Assembly: GCF_000745775.1 (NCBI RefSeq) | Contig: NZ_JQJY01000003.1 | Coordinates: forward strand, 186,001-250,000 | Origin: Flavobacterium sp. ASV13 | GTDB lineage: Bacteria; Bacteroidota; Bacteroidia; Flavobacteriales; Flavobacteriaceae | Reading direction: 5' to 3' | Length of the DNA stretch: 64,000 nt | In this document: piece by piece, positions 35,861 to 44,585 of the stretch | How positions within the stretch are numbered: position 1 is the stretch's first letter | Layout: each line of letters starts with the position of its first letter | Notes under the pieces: generated by a model | Databases searched by the model: none | What the model saw: only the letters and a program-made list of their open reading frames with translations | Told to the model about the DNA's origin: nothing | Translations under genes and position numbers: made by a program

Positions 35861-35999
35861 AACCGCAAAGCACGCTATTTTTTATTTACGTTCTTTTATA
35901 AAACCGCAAAGTTCGCAAAGCTTTGTATTGAATCAGCTTTGCGAACTTAAAACGTTCAAACTTTTAAACAGAAGAAAAATCTTAGCGCTCTTTGCGGTT
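35861..35999. repeat. CGCAAAG palindromic repeat, copy 1
   Basis: Outer pair AACCGCAAAG (35861-35870) and CTTTGCGGTT (35990-35999); inner pair AAGTTCGCAAAGCT (35909-35922) and AGCTTTGCGAACTT (35935-35948). The inner 14-bp arms are perfect. It is followed by ACCTGAAACCTGAAAC heptamers (36019-36034) just before the next ATG. Confidence 0.85.
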
Positions 36000-36018
36000 A
36001 ATTTTTTTTCTCATTTCA

Positions 36019-36034
36019 ACCTGAAACCTGAAAC
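36019..36034 (+). repeat. CTGAAAC heptamer pair before a start codon
   Basis: Two CTGAAAC units then AAAAACA and the ATG at 36042. Same arrangement as upstream of bshB1, the GNAT gene at 38727 and the DUF1801 gene at 44668. Confidence 0.8.
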
Positions 36035-36041
36035 AAAAACA

Positions 36042-37088
36042 ATGAATTCCATTTTTAAAATTTCTTCTTTATTATCTATCATCTTAATCTTTTCGAGCTG
36101 TAATTCATTTGCTCAAAAAGAAAACAATTATTCAACTAAAATCGACAGTCTTATCAAAAATACATCGCCAATTTTTAATGGTGTAATTCTGATTTCAAAA
36201 AACGGAAAAACATTATATTCTAAAACAAAAGGCGTTTCTAATTTTGAATCTAAAAAACCTTTGAAATTCGACAGTCAATTCGAAATCATGTCTAACAGTA
36301 AACTGATAACTGCAGTTTTGATTTTACTCGAAGTTGAAAAAGGAAAAGTAAAATTGAATTCGCCAATAAAAAAATATTTGCCAGAATTGACTCAAACTTG
36401 GGCCGATTCTGTTACGGTTCATCAGCTTTTAAATCACACACATGGAATTGTTGATTTAAAGAAACCATTGGTATTTAAATCGGGAACTCAGTTTAAATAC
36501 GGTGATTTAAGTTATACGCTTCTTACCAAAATTATAGAAAACACTACGAAAAAAAGTTATACAGAAGTAGCCGAAACGTTATTCAAAAAACTTAAAATGA
36601 CAAATACATATTGTTATTCGAAAGATAAAATTCAAAATTTAGTTACCGGCTATTTTAATTCCAAAGGCACTTTTGAAAAAGTACAAAAAACTCAAATTAC
36701 ACCACAAAACTTAGGTGCCGATGGAGTTGTTTCAACAGTAACGGATCTCGCAATTTGGAACAATAATCTGCATAAAGGAAAAATTCTGAAACCAGAGACT
36801 TATCAATCAATGCTTCGCTACACGATAACGGCACAACATAATTTCTTTGGGAAAGAAAATGAAGGTTATGGTTACGGAATCAGAATTACTGAAAAAGAAG
36901 CTGTAAAATATGTAGGTCACACTGGTTTAGGCGACGGATTTTCTTCTGTAAATTTGTATTTCCCAGAAAGCGATATCAGTTTGATTGTTTTAGAAAATCA
37001 GATGAACGAGGATTCTGAATTGTTTTATGCATCAGAATTCAAAATCAAAAATATTCTTTTGAAAAGCGATTTATTCATTAAAAAATAA
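36042..37088 (+). CDS. Serine hydrolase, beta-lactamase/PBP class C fold, lipoprotein
   Basis: 348 residues from the ATG at 36042. The frame stays open upstream to 35850, but that stretch is repeat DNA and the lipoprotein signal (lipobox IFSSCNS, Cys20) starts at 36042. Class C-like motifs: SxxK as Ser84-Asn-Ser-Lys87, a YGD at 153-155 in place of YxN, and HTG in VGHTGLGDG. The fold includes D-aminopeptidases, esterases and PBP-like enzymes; beta-lactam hydrolysis is not implied. Confidence 0.87.
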   Translation: MNSIFKISSLLSIILIFSSCNSFAQKENNYSTKIDSLIKNTSPIFNGVILISKNGKTLYSKTKGVSNFESKKPLKFDSQFEIMSNSKLITAVLILLEVEKGKVKLNSPIKKYLPELTQTWADSVTVHQLLNHTHGIVDLKKPLVFKSGTQFKYGDLSYTLLTKIIENTTKKSYTEVAETLFKKLKMTNTYCYSKDKIQNLVTGYFNSKGTFEKVQKTQITPQNLGADGVVSTVTDLAIWNNNLHKGKILKPETYQSMLRYTITAQHNFFGKENEGYGYGIRITEKEAVKYVGHTGLGDGFSSVNLYFPESDISLIVLENQMNEDSELFYASEFKIKNILLKSDLFIKK

Positions 37089-37095
37089 TTCTCCA

Positions 37096-37518
37096 ATGGC
37101 TAAAAATAAAACAAACGAAACCGAAAGCAGTGTCATTGATTTTATAAATACTGTCGAAAATGAACAGAAAAGAAAAGATGCTTTTCAACTTCTTTCAATA
37201 GTACAGGAATTAACAGGTTTTGAACCAAAAATGTGGGGTCCGAGTATTATTGGTTTTGGAAGCTATCATTATAAATATGACAGCGGTCACGAAGGCGATG
37301 CACCATTAGCAGGTTTCTCGCCAAGAAAAGCAGCAATGACCGTATATTTTTATCTGCCCGAAGGCAAGAGAGAAGAACTTTTATCAAAACTTGGCAAACA
37401 CACCTCTTCAAAAGCATGTATTTATGTCAAAAAACTGGCTGATATTGATATAGAAATATTAAAAAATATCATTTTACTTTCTATGGAATATACCCAAAAT
37501 TTATACCCTTCAAATTAA
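37096..37518 (+). CDS. DUF1801 domain protein
   Basis: 140 residues; KMWGPSIIGFGSYHYKYDSGHEGD and PRKAAMTVYFYLPEG are the core of a DUF1801 subgroup distinct from the YdhG-like type at 44668. 7 bases after the serine hydrolase and 6 before the MBL gene, so an operon is likely. Function unknown. Confidence 0.78.
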   Translation: MAKNKTNETESSVIDFINTVENEQKRKDAFQLLSIVQELTGFEPKMWGPSIIGFGSYHYKYDSGHEGDAPLAGFSPRKAAMTVYFYLPEGKREELLSKLGKHTSSKACIYVKKLADIDIEILKNIILLSMEYTQNLYPSN

Positions 37519-37524
37519 AAAAAT

Positions 37525-38622
37525 ATGATCCTTACTTTATTTCTTCTTTTAATAGCCGTTGCAATCTATTTTGCCTATCATCCAAGATTCGGAAAAAGAC
37601 CCGCTGGCGAAAGACTTGCTTTAATACAAAAATCGCCTCAATACAAAAACGGAAAATTCGAAAACCAAAGTTTCACACCTGAACTCGCAGAAGGTTACGG
37701 CTATTTTGATGTTTTAAAAGAATTTTTCTTCAAGAAAGTAGACCGCAAAATTCCAACTGATGTGATTCCGTCAGTAAAAACTAATTTACACGAAATTCCT
37801 TTAGATCAGGACATTCTGGTTTGGTTTGGGCATTCGTCTTATTATATTCAGCTGGAAGGAAAACGTTTTTTAATTGATCCTGTTTTCAGCGGCAACGCCT
37901 CTCCTATTTACGGCACTACAAAAGCTTTTAAAGGAACGGAAGTTTATACCACCGATGATATTCCGGAAATTGATTATTTATTGATGACGCACGATCATTA
38001 TGATCATTTGGATTATGCTACAATTATGGCGTTGAAACCTAAAATCAAAAAGATAATTACAGCGCTTGGTGTTGGTTCGCATTTTGAGTTTTGGAAATTC
38101 CCCGCTGAAATTATTATCGAAAAAGATTGGCATGAAAAGATAGAATTGGATCAAAATTTAACGCTTTATACCACTCCGTCAAGACATTTTTCGGGCAGAA
38201 GTATTAAACGCTGTAACACACTTTGGACTTCTTTTGTTTTAGAAACCAAAGATTTTAAAATGTATCTGGGAGGCGACAGTGGTTACGATTCCCATTATGC
38301 GGCAATTGGCGAAAAATTTGGCCCTTTTGATATTGTCCTTATTGACAATGGACAATACAATCCGGCATGGAAATACATTCATAATTTGCCGGAAGATGTT
38401 ATAAAAGCAATTAAAGATTTAAAAGCAAAAAGAGTCTTCCCTGTTCATTCGTCTAAATTTGCATTGGCACTTCATCCATGGGACGAACCTTTGATCAAAA
38501 TAACCGAATTGAATAAAATGTCTGAAAATCCTATTCCGTTAATTACTCCTAAAATTGGCGAGTTAGTACAATTAAAAAATGAAAATCAGGAATTTCAGCA
38601 ATGGTGGAAAGGGGTTAATTAA
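37525..38622 (+). CDS. Metallo-beta-lactamase-fold hydrolase (NAPE-PLD/UlaG-like)
   Basis: 365 residues. One N-terminal membrane helix (about 1-18), then an MBL fold: GHSSYYIQLEGKRFLIDPVF, the zinc motif THDHYDHLDY (HxHxDH), and later PSRHFSGR and GGDSGYDSHY with further metal ligands. The layout is that of NAPE-PLD-like and UlaG-like hydrolases acting on phospholipid- or lactone-type substrates. The membrane anchor favours a lipid substrate. The stop is followed by two heptamer arrays. Confidence 0.87.
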   Translation: MILTLFLLLIAVAIYFAYHPRFGKRPAGERLALIQKSPQYKNGKFENQSFTPELAEGYGYFDVLKEFFFKKVDRKIPTDVIPSVKTNLHEIPLDQDILVWFGHSSYYIQLEGKRFLIDPVFSGNASPIYGTTKAFKGTEVYTTDDIPEIDYLLMTHDHYDHLDYATIMALKPKIKKIITALGVGSHFEFWKFPAEIIIEKDWHEKIELDQNLTLYTTPSRHFSGRSIKRCNTLWTSFVLETKDFKMYLGGDSGYDSHYAAIGEKFGPFDIVLIDNGQYNPAWKYIHNLPEDVIKAIKDLKAKRVFPVHSSKFALALHPWDEPLIKITELNKMSENPIPLITPKIGELVQLKNENQEFQQWWKGVN

Positions 38623-38629
38623 TTATAAA

Positions 38630-38657
38630 TTGTTAATTGTTAATTGTTAATTGTTAA
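38630..38657. repeat. TTGTTAA heptamer array, four perfect copies
   Basis: Four uninterrupted TTGTTAA units, starting 8 bases after the MBL stop codon and running almost into the TTGAAAC array. Confidence 0.95.
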
Positions 38658-38664
38658 CTCAAAT

Positions 38665-38720
38665 TTGAAACTTGAAACTTGAAACTTGAAACTTGAAACT
38701 TGAAACTTGAAACTTGAAAC
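38665..38720. repeat. TTGAAAC heptamer array, eight perfect copies
   Basis: Eight identical 7-base units with no interruption, ending 6 bases before the ATG of the acetyltransferase gene at 38727. Copy-number change by slippage is plausible. Confidence 0.97.
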
Positions 38721-38726
38721 AAAAAA

Positions 38727-39257
38727 ATGACCACATCAAATTATACCATCCGAAATGCAAATCCTTCAGAATTTGAGGAAATTGGAAAACTTTTAATCCG
38801 TGTTTATTCGGCTTTGGAAGGTTTTCCGAAAGAAGATGAACAGCCTAATTATTATAAAATGCTAGCCAATATTGGCACTTTTACTGAATATCCTGAAACA
38901 GAACTCTTAGTTGCTCTTGATGAAAATAATGTCATTGCGGGAGCGGTTGTCTATTTTAATGACATGCAATATTATGGTTCGGGCGGAATTGCCACTCAGG
39001 AAAAAGATTCGGCTGGATTTCGTCTTCTTGGAGTTGATTCTCAAGCGAGAGGAAAAGGAATTGGAAAGCTTTTAACTTTAGAATGTATTAAAAAAGCAAC
39101 TGAAAATAAACGAAAACAAATCATTATTCATTCTACTTTGGCAATGAAAACGGCTTGGGGGATGTATGAAAATATTGGATTTAAAAGAGATGAAATTTTG
39201 GATTTTATGCAGGGAGAACTTCCTGTATTTGGATTCAGATACCAATTTATTTCATAA
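38727..39257 (+). CDS. GNAT family N-acetyltransferase
   Basis: 176 residues. Single GNAT fold with LGVDSQARGKGIGKLLTLECI as the acetyl-CoA-binding stretch (Q/R-x-x-G-x-G) and MYENIGFKRDE near the end. Acceptor unknown. The 5' leader consists almost entirely of TTGAAAC heptamers, so translation must initiate right after a repeat array. Confidence 0.85.
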   Translation: MTTSNYTIRNANPSEFEEIGKLLIRVYSALEGFPKEDEQPNYYKMLANIGTFTEYPETELLVALDENNVIAGAVVYFNDMQYYGSGGIATQEKDSAGFRLLGVDSQARGKGIGKLLTLECIKKATENKRKQIIIHSTLAMKTAWGMYENIGFKRDEILDFMQGELPVFGFRYQFIS

Positions 39258-39282
39258 AAAATAAAAATTTAAACATTTCCTA

Positions 39283-39350
39283 TGTCACCCTGAGCGAAGT
39301 CGAAGGGCGCTCCAATTGGAACTTGGACTTCGACTTCGCTCAGCCTGACA
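39283..39350. repeat. REP-like 68-bp palindrome
   Basis: 23-base arms (39283-39305 and 39328-39350), containing GAGCGAAGTCGAAG and CTTCGACTTCGCTC, differ at two positions only; the centre carries a second palindrome TCCAATTGGA. GC-rich relative to its surroundings. No transposase is visible nearby. Confidence 0.93.
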
Positions 39351-39395
39351 AAACAAAAAAACTTGAAACATTAAACTTGAAACAAAACAAAAACC

Positions 39396-40520
39396 TTGAA
39401 ACTAAAAACTAACCTTTTTGCCATTATTTTTCTGGCAACTTTTAACCTATTTGCACAAAATACCTATGTTTTTCTGGGTTCTTATAATCGTGATAAATCA
39501 GCTGAAGCGATACAGATTTATCAATTAGACACCATAAACGGGAAATTGTCAAAAATAACATCAGCAAAAAACATTATAAATCCTTCCTATTTGACTGTTT
39601 CGCCAAATGGAAAATATGTTTACGCCTGCACCGATACAAAAACGCCAAATGCAGGAAGCATCAGCAGTTTTGAATTTAATCCCGAAAATAAAAGTCTGAC
39701 TTTCCTGAACAGCCAAAGAAGTGGTGGCGAAAATCCGGTTTATGTTACGGTTCATAAAAGCGGAAAATGGATTGCCAATGCCAATTATACTGAAGGAAGT
39801 GTTTCTGTTTTTCCGATTTTAGAAAACGGAAAAATCGACTCGATTGCACAAAATTTTCAATATATGGACGGAAGCACGCATAAAGAAAGGCAGACTCGTT
39901 CGCATGTACATTCGGCTGTATTTTCACCTCAGTTTGATTATTTGTTTTTACCCGATTTAGGTGCCGATAAAATCCGTTGTTATGCCTTTGATGAAAATCA
40001 GAAAAAACCATTGATTGAAACCAAAAATCCTTTCACTAAGACAGATTTAGAAGCCGGACCAAGACATTTCACCTTTCATCCAAATCAAAAATTTGGTTAT
40101 TGCATTGAAGAAATGGCGGGCCAAATAAGCGTTTATCATTATGAAAATCGCGTTTTAAATAAAATTCAGCGCATCGCTACGCATCCTGATAAAATAAAAG
40201 AAGGATTTGAAAGTTCAGACATTCATATTTCTCCAGACGGAAAATTTCTGTATGCGACCAACAGAGGAAAAGAAAACAATATTGCCATTTTTTCTATTGA
40301 TGAAAATGGGCTTCTGAAAAATATTGGTTATCAATCTACTTTAGGAAAACATCCAAGAGTTTTTGCCATTGATGAAAGCGGAAAATTTTTAATTGCTTCG
40401 AATGTTAATACTGGAAATGTAGTTGTTTTTAAAAGAAATCCAAAGACTGGTCTTCTAAAAAAGGTCGGAAAAGAAATCAAAATGGAAAGTGTTTCCTGCG
40501 TTCAAATCCGAAAAATTTAA
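39396..40520 (+). CDS. Lactonase family beta-propeller (YbhE/Pgl-like), exported
   Basis: 374 residues. Signal peptide 1-20 (FNLFAQ), then a seven-bladed propeller of the 6-phosphogluconolactonase/YbhE type: repeated SPNGKYVYAC, SPDGKFLYATNRG and DESGKFLIASN blades. The only possible start is TTG at 39396, inside the sequence CCTTGAAACT: in-frame stops at 39372 and 39378 lie just upstream, and no ATG occurs before the signal peptide. So the start codon is contributed by a repeat unit. Exported members may hydrolyse sugar lactones in the periplasm. Confidence 0.85.
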   Translation: MKLKTNLFAIIFLATFNLFAQNTYVFLGSYNRDKSAEAIQIYQLDTINGKLSKITSAKNIINPSYLTVSPNGKYVYACTDTKTPNAGSISSFEFNPENKSLTFLNSQRSGGENPVYVTVHKSGKWIANANYTEGSVSVFPILENGKIDSIAQNFQYMDGSTHKERQTRSHVHSAVFSPQFDYLFLPDLGADKIRCYAFDENQKKPLIETKNPFTKTDLEAGPRHFTFHPNQKFGYCIEEMAGQISVYHYENRVLNKIQRIATHPDKIKEGFESSDIHISPDGKFLYATNRGKENNIAIFSIDENGLLKNIGYQSTLGKHPRVFAIDESGKFLIASNVNTGNVVVFKRNPKTGLLKKVGKEIKMESVSCVQIRKI

Positions 40521-40549
40521 AAATAGAATTTTAATCTGTTACAAAAAAA

Positions 40550-41077
40550 ATGACTCCGAACAACTTTAATTTACAGCCTGATTTTCTCGAAAACGAAATC
40601 TTAAAATTGATTCCGTTGCAAGAAAATCATTTCGAAGCACTTTATAAAGTCGCTTCAGATCCTTTAGTTTGGGAACAACATCCGAATAAAAATCGCTATG
40701 AAAGAGAAGTGTTCCAAAACTTTTTTGAAGGCGCGATGGAAAGCAAAGGCGCTTTTGTCATTTTGGACAAAACCTCAAATGAAATTGCCGGAAGTACACG
40801 ATTTTACGATTACGAACCTGAAAATAAAAGCGTTTTTATAGGTTATACTTTTTACGGCAGAAATTTCTGGGGAACTGGTTTTAATGCACAAGTAAAAAAA
40901 ATAATGCTCGATTATGCTTTTCAGTTTGTTGATAACGTTCAGTTTCATATTGGGGCAGAAAATTACCGTTCACAAAGAGCAATAGAAAAATTAGGTGCCG
41001 AAAAAATAGATGAAATCAATGTTGCATATTATAACGAACCTTCGCGTCATAATTTTGTTTACAGAATAAAAAAATAA
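40550..41077 (+). CDS. GNAT family N-acetyltransferase (RimJ/RimL-like)
   Basis: 175 residues. LENEILKLIPLQENHFEALY opening, AGSTRFYDYEPENKSVFIGYTFYGRNFWGTGFN and SQRAIEKLGAEK are typical of the RimJ/RimL subgroup that acetylates N-terminal or small amine substrates. The following LOG gene starts 2 bases after its stop. Acceptor not determinable. Confidence 0.87.
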   Translation: MTPNNFNLQPDFLENEILKLIPLQENHFEALYKVASDPLVWEQHPNKNRYEREVFQNFFEGAMESKGAFVILDKTSNEIAGSTRFYDYEPENKSVFIGYTFYGRNFWGTGFNAQVKKIMLDYAFQFVDNVQFHIGAENYRSQRAIEKLGAEKIDEINVAYYNEPSRHNFVYRIKK

Positions 41078-41079
41078 AA

Positions 41080-41661
41080 ATGAAAAATATAACCGTTTTC
41101 TGCGGATCCAGTTTTGGAACCGATGAAATATTTAGAGAACAGGCAGAATTACTAGGAAAGACTTTAGCAAAAGAAAACATTGGATTGGTCTATGGCGGTG
41201 CAAATGTCGGCTTAATGGGCGCTGTCGCAGATGGTGCACTGAGCGAAAACGGAACTGTAATTGGCGTTCTTCCAAATTTTCTACGATCAAAAGAAATTGC
41301 ACATTTAGGTTTAACCGAACTTTTTGTGGTCGAAAGCATGCACGAACGCAAAACCAAAATGAATGATTTATGCGATGGCGTAATTGCACTTCCCGGCGGT
41401 TTTGGAACGCTGGAAGAGCTTTTTGAAATGCTGACCTGGTCGCAACTAGGACTTCATAAAAAACCAATCGCAATTCTAAACATCAATGGTTTCTACGATT
41501 CATTAATTGAGTTAACAGAAAATATGGTCGAAAAAGGCCTTCTTAAAGATGTTAATCAGCAAATGCTTTTAGTGAGCGACAATATAGAGGATTTATTGAA
41601 TAAAATGAAAAATTATGTTCCGCCAACAGTTGGAAAATGGATAAATAAAGAAGAAGTTTAA
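41080..41661 (+). CDS. LOG family cytokinin-riboside phosphate phosphoribohydrolase-like protein
   Basis: 193 residues. VYGGANVGLMGAVADGAL, MHERKTKM and the signature PGGFGTLEELFEMLTW are all present; these are the nucleotide-binding and catalytic motifs of the LOG family (TIGR00730), which hydrolyses nucleoside 5'-monophosphates to base and ribose phosphate. The old name lysine decarboxylase is not supported. Co-transcribed with the GNAT gene. Confidence 0.92.
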   Translation: MKNITVFCGSSFGTDEIFREQAELLGKTLAKENIGLVYGGANVGLMGAVADGALSENGTVIGVLPNFLRSKEIAHLGLTELFVVESMHERKTKMNDLCDGVIALPGGFGTLEELFEMLTWSQLGLHKKPIAILNINGFYDSLIELTENMVEKGLLKDVNQQMLLVSDNIEDLLNKMKNYVPPTVGKWINKEEV

Positions 41662-41672
41662 TGTGTTTCAGA

Positions 41673-42509
41673 TTATAAGTTTTTAAACTGCTTTTTATAT
41701 GCACTCGGGTTTAGTCCTGTATATTTCTTAAATAATCGATTCAGATGGCTTGCATCACTAAAACCAAATTCGTACACGATTTCATTAATACGCATATTGG
41801 TAAATTTTAATCGGGTTTCAATCAGTTTAATTTTATATGCGATACTATATTCTTGTATATTCTGTCCTGTTTTGGTTTTAAAATACTCGCTTATATACGT
41901 TGGTGAAACATTAAAAGCTGTTGCCATTTTCGAAGATTTCAGTTGATCTGGTCGATAGATATTCTGATGAACATAATGTAATAAATCTAAATTTGGCATC
42001 GTGCTGGTCTGCTCAAAATTTATATTCGCCACAAGCGAAATATTTCTGGCAGCAATGGTTATTATAGTATTTAGAATTTGTTTTATTACTTCTTGTTGCT
42101 GCGGATCACGACTTTTTTCTTCCCTAATAAGAGCTTCGATCATTGCTCTTATTAATGGCTTGTCTGTCACTGTCTTTAATATACATCCCGGCAAATGATT
42201 ATGATTGTGAAAAATAAATTCAAGTTTTTGAATCCATTCGCTGCTTTGAGTTTTAAGATAACTGTTATGAAATCTAATAAAGAAAAATTTCGTTTTCTCA
42301 GTAACTTCAAAACTGTGAGTATCTTCAGGAAAAATCAAAAATAACTTATCACTACTGTAAGGTAATCGATGATCATTTATGATCTGAATTCCTTTTCCTT
42401 CCAATACAAAAACCATTTCAAAAAAAGTGTTTTTGCGCTCTTTCGCTTCATATTCTAAAACTTCTAAAAACTGAAGTTCAAATGGATGATATAAATTTCT
42501 AATTTCCAT
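41673..42509 (-). CDS. AraC family transcriptional regulator
   Basis: 278 residues. Cupin-like N-terminal domain (about 20-100) and C-terminal double HTH (about 180-278) with MRINEIVYEFGFSDASHLNRLFK. Divergent from the DoxX and deacetylase genes across an 85-base intergenic region, the classical geometry for an AraC regulator controlling the neighbour operon and itself. Effector unknown. Confidence 0.9.
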   Translation of the reverse strand: MEIRNLYHPFELQFLEVLEYEAKERKNTFFEMVFVLEGKGIQIINDHRLPYSSDKLFLIFPEDTHSFEVTEKTKFFFIRFHNSYLKTQSSEWIQKLEFIFHNHNHLPGCILKTVTDKPLIRAMIEALIREEKSRDPQQQEVIKQILNTIITIAARNISLVANINFEQTSTMPNLDLLHYVHQNIYRPDQLKSSKMATAFNVSPTYISEYFKTKTGQNIQEYSIAYKIKLIETRLKFTNMRINEIVYEFGFSDASHLNRLFKKYTGLNPSAYKKQFKNL

Positions 42510-42594
42510 CTTTCAAAAATACAAAATATTCCAATGATTGTACAAATTTAAAAAAGCAGATCTTCTCAACTTTGTAGTATAAAATTACAACAAT

Positions 42595-42987
42595 ATGGAA
42601 ACAACTTCTTTTTTATTATTACGCATTGCAATAGCAATCAGCATGTTTGGACATGGATTAGTACGACTGCCAAAACTGGAAACTTTTAGTAACTGGATGA
42701 CCAACAGTTTTGAAAATTCTATGCTGCCAAAAATTCTTGTGACTCCTTTTAGTTACATCTTACCCGTAGCAGAATTTTCAATTGGCGTTTTATTATTACT
42801 GGGTTTATTTACAAAACCATCTTTAATTGCCGGAGCTGTTATTATGCTAATTTTATTATTTGGCACCTCAATGATTGAAAACTGGGAAGCCATTCCGTCA
42901 CAACTAATTCACATTGCTTTTTTTGCTTTACTATTACATTTTATAAATGATAACAGTTGGGCCATTGATACATTAATTAAAAAATAA
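42595..42987 (+). CDS. DoxX family membrane protein
   Basis: 130 residues with four membrane helices (about 7-25, 45-68, 75-90, 100-118). GHGLVRLPKLETFSNWM and PFSYILPVAEFSIGVLLLLGLFTK match the DoxX/DoxD family. 5 bases before the polysaccharide deacetylase gene, so the two form an operon, probably under the divergent AraC regulator. Members take part in redox or quinone-linked processes, but the role is unproven. Confidence 0.85.
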   Translation: METTSFLLLRIAIAISMFGHGLVRLPKLETFSNWMTNSFENSMLPKILVTPFSYILPVAEFSIGVLLLLGLFTKPSLIAGAVIMLILLFGTSMIENWEAIPSQLIHIAFFALLLHFINDNSWAIDTLIKK

Positions 42988-42992
42988 GCATT

Positions 42993-43943
42993 ATGAGTTC
43001 AAGAAGAAATTTTATTAAACAAACCGGAATAATAGGAATGGTTGGCATGATGAATCCTATTGAAACATTTTCTGCAGTTTCAAAAAACGCTCCTGCTTTT
43101 TCTTCTAAAAAAGCTAAATGGGCAGACGGTTCAAGATTAGTGGTTTCAATCTCTATGCAGTTTGAAGCCGGAGGACAACCGCAAAATGCCGAAAGTCCTT
43201 TTCCTCAAAACATGCAAAAAGGGTTTATTGATCTACCTGCTTCTACCTGGTATGAATATGGATATAAAGAAGGAATTCCACGTATGCTGGACAATTGGGA
43301 TAAACTTGGCGTAAAAGTAACTTCACACATGGTTGGAACCGCTGTTTTAAAAAATCCGGAACTGGCGAAAGAAATTGTACAAAGAGGCCACGAAGCCGCC
43401 GCCCACGGAATGAGCTGGAGCACGCAATATACAATGCCGTATGAAGAAGAAAAAAAGTTCATAAAAGATGGTATTGATGCTATAAAAAAAGTCACTGGTT
43501 TTTCTCCTGTTGGTTATAATGCCAACTGGCTGCGCCGAGGACAAAACACACTCAATATTTTACAAGAACTTGGTTTCAAATATCATATCGATGATCTTAG
43601 CCATGATGAACCTTTTATCATTCAGGTAAAAAATAAAGATTTTGCAGTAGTTCCATACACAATCAGATGCAACGACATAGTTCTGATTGAAGGGAAAAAC
43701 TTTTCATCAGATCAATTTTTCCAACAAGCTAAAATGGAATTTGACCAATTATACGCCGAAAGTGAAACACAACGACGCCAAATGTCAATTAGTTTTCACG
43801 ACCGCATTGGAGGAACTCCACAAATGGTAAAAGCCACAAATGATTTAATAAAATACATGCAACAACATCAGGGTGTGAGTTTCAAACGTAAAGATGAAAT
43901 CGCCGAAATTGCACTTCACGACAAGACTACAATAAGAGAATAA
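42993..43943 (+). CDS. Polysaccharide deacetylase (NodB-like), Tat-exported
   Basis: 316 residues. A twin-arginine signal (SRRNFIKQ) followed by a hydrophobic stretch. The core (MQFEAGG, then SHMVGTAVLKNPELAKEI, GHEAAAHGMSWS) is a NodB-type polysaccharide deacetylase/allantoinase-like fold with metal-binding His residues in GHEAAAHG. Members remove acyl groups from polysaccharide or act on small amides. Second gene of the DoxX operon; own terminator. Confidence 0.87.
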   Translation: MSSRRNFIKQTGIIGMVGMMNPIETFSAVSKNAPAFSSKKAKWADGSRLVVSISMQFEAGGQPQNAESPFPQNMQKGFIDLPASTWYEYGYKEGIPRMLDNWDKLGVKVTSHMVGTAVLKNPELAKEIVQRGHEAAAHGMSWSTQYTMPYEEEKKFIKDGIDAIKKVTGFSPVGYNANWLRRGQNTLNILQELGFKYHIDDLSHDEPFIIQVKNKDFAVVPYTIRCNDIVLIEGKNFSSDQFFQQAKMEFDQLYAESETQRRQMSISFHDRIGGTPQMVKATNDLIKYMQQHQGVSFKRKDEIAEIALHDKTTIRE

Positions 43944-43956
43944 TCAATTTAGAATT

Positions 43957-43997
43957 TGAAATCCATACAAGTTAAAACTTGTGTGGATTTTTTATTT
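43957..43997 (+). terminator. Terminator after the deacetylase gene
   Basis: AAATCCATACAAG (43959-43971), loop TTAAAA, CTTGTGTGGATTT (43978-43990), T run. Stem perfect except for one G-U pair. Confidence 0.85.
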
Positions 43998-44112
43998 CTG
44001 GTAATTGGAATTTCTTTCTTAAATTAGGGCTTCAAAAAAAAATGTTTTGATTTTCCGTTTTTTTTTTGAAGTATTTGCCTCTATTTTACAACGCACATTT
44101 TAGACATAAACC

Positions 44113-44580
44113 ATGAAAACAGAAAACAACAAATTTGCAAAAGCCGAAATGCTGATTAGAAAACCTGTTTCAGAAGTTTTTCAGGCTTTTATTGACCCGG
44201 AGATTACAAATAAATTTTGGTTTACAAAGGGTTCCGGAAAATTAGAAGAAGGCGAGAAAACGGAATGGACTTGGGAAATGTATGGTTTTTCGCTTTCGGT
44301 TACAACGCACGTTTTGCAGCAAAATAAAAAGATTGTTATCGAATGGGGAAATCCCGACGAAACGACTTTAGTGGAATGGATTTTCACCCCTTTAAATGAA
44401 AATGAAACTTTTGTGAGTATAACAAATTCAGGTTTAAAAGGAGATTCAGATAAAATAATTGATCAGGTTCGTAATTCAACTGAAGGTTTTACTTTAGTTT
44501 TAGCCGGTGCAAAAGCGTATTTGGAACATAAATTACAACTGAATTTAGTTTTAGACCGATTCCCGAAAGGATTGGCTTAA
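44113..44580 (+). CDS. SRPBCC domain protein
   Basis: 155 residues. AEMLIRKPVSEVFQAFIDPEITNKFWFTKGSGK and EWIFTPLNENETFVSITNSG are typical of the AHSA1-like START fold. It is the second SRPBCC gene in this window (first at 32259), but the two differ in detail. Followed by GAAAC heptamer DNA. Confidence 0.82.
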   Translation: MKTENNKFAKAEMLIRKPVSEVFQAFIDPEITNKFWFTKGSGKLEEGEKTEWTWEMYGFSLSVTTHVLQQNKKIVIEWGNPDETTLVEWIFTPLNENETFVSITNSGLKGDSDKIIDQVRNSTEGFTLVLAGAKAYLEHKLQLNLVLDRFPKGLA

Positions 44581-44585
44581 TTTTA

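Noticed and set aside
35850..36041. N-terminal extension of the serine hydrolase reading frame
   Set aside because: It is translated CGCAAAG/GAAAC repeat DNA; a good lipoprotein signal begins at 36042.
38630..38720. Possible CRISPR array
   Set aside because: Units are 7 bases with no spacers and no cas genes nearby.
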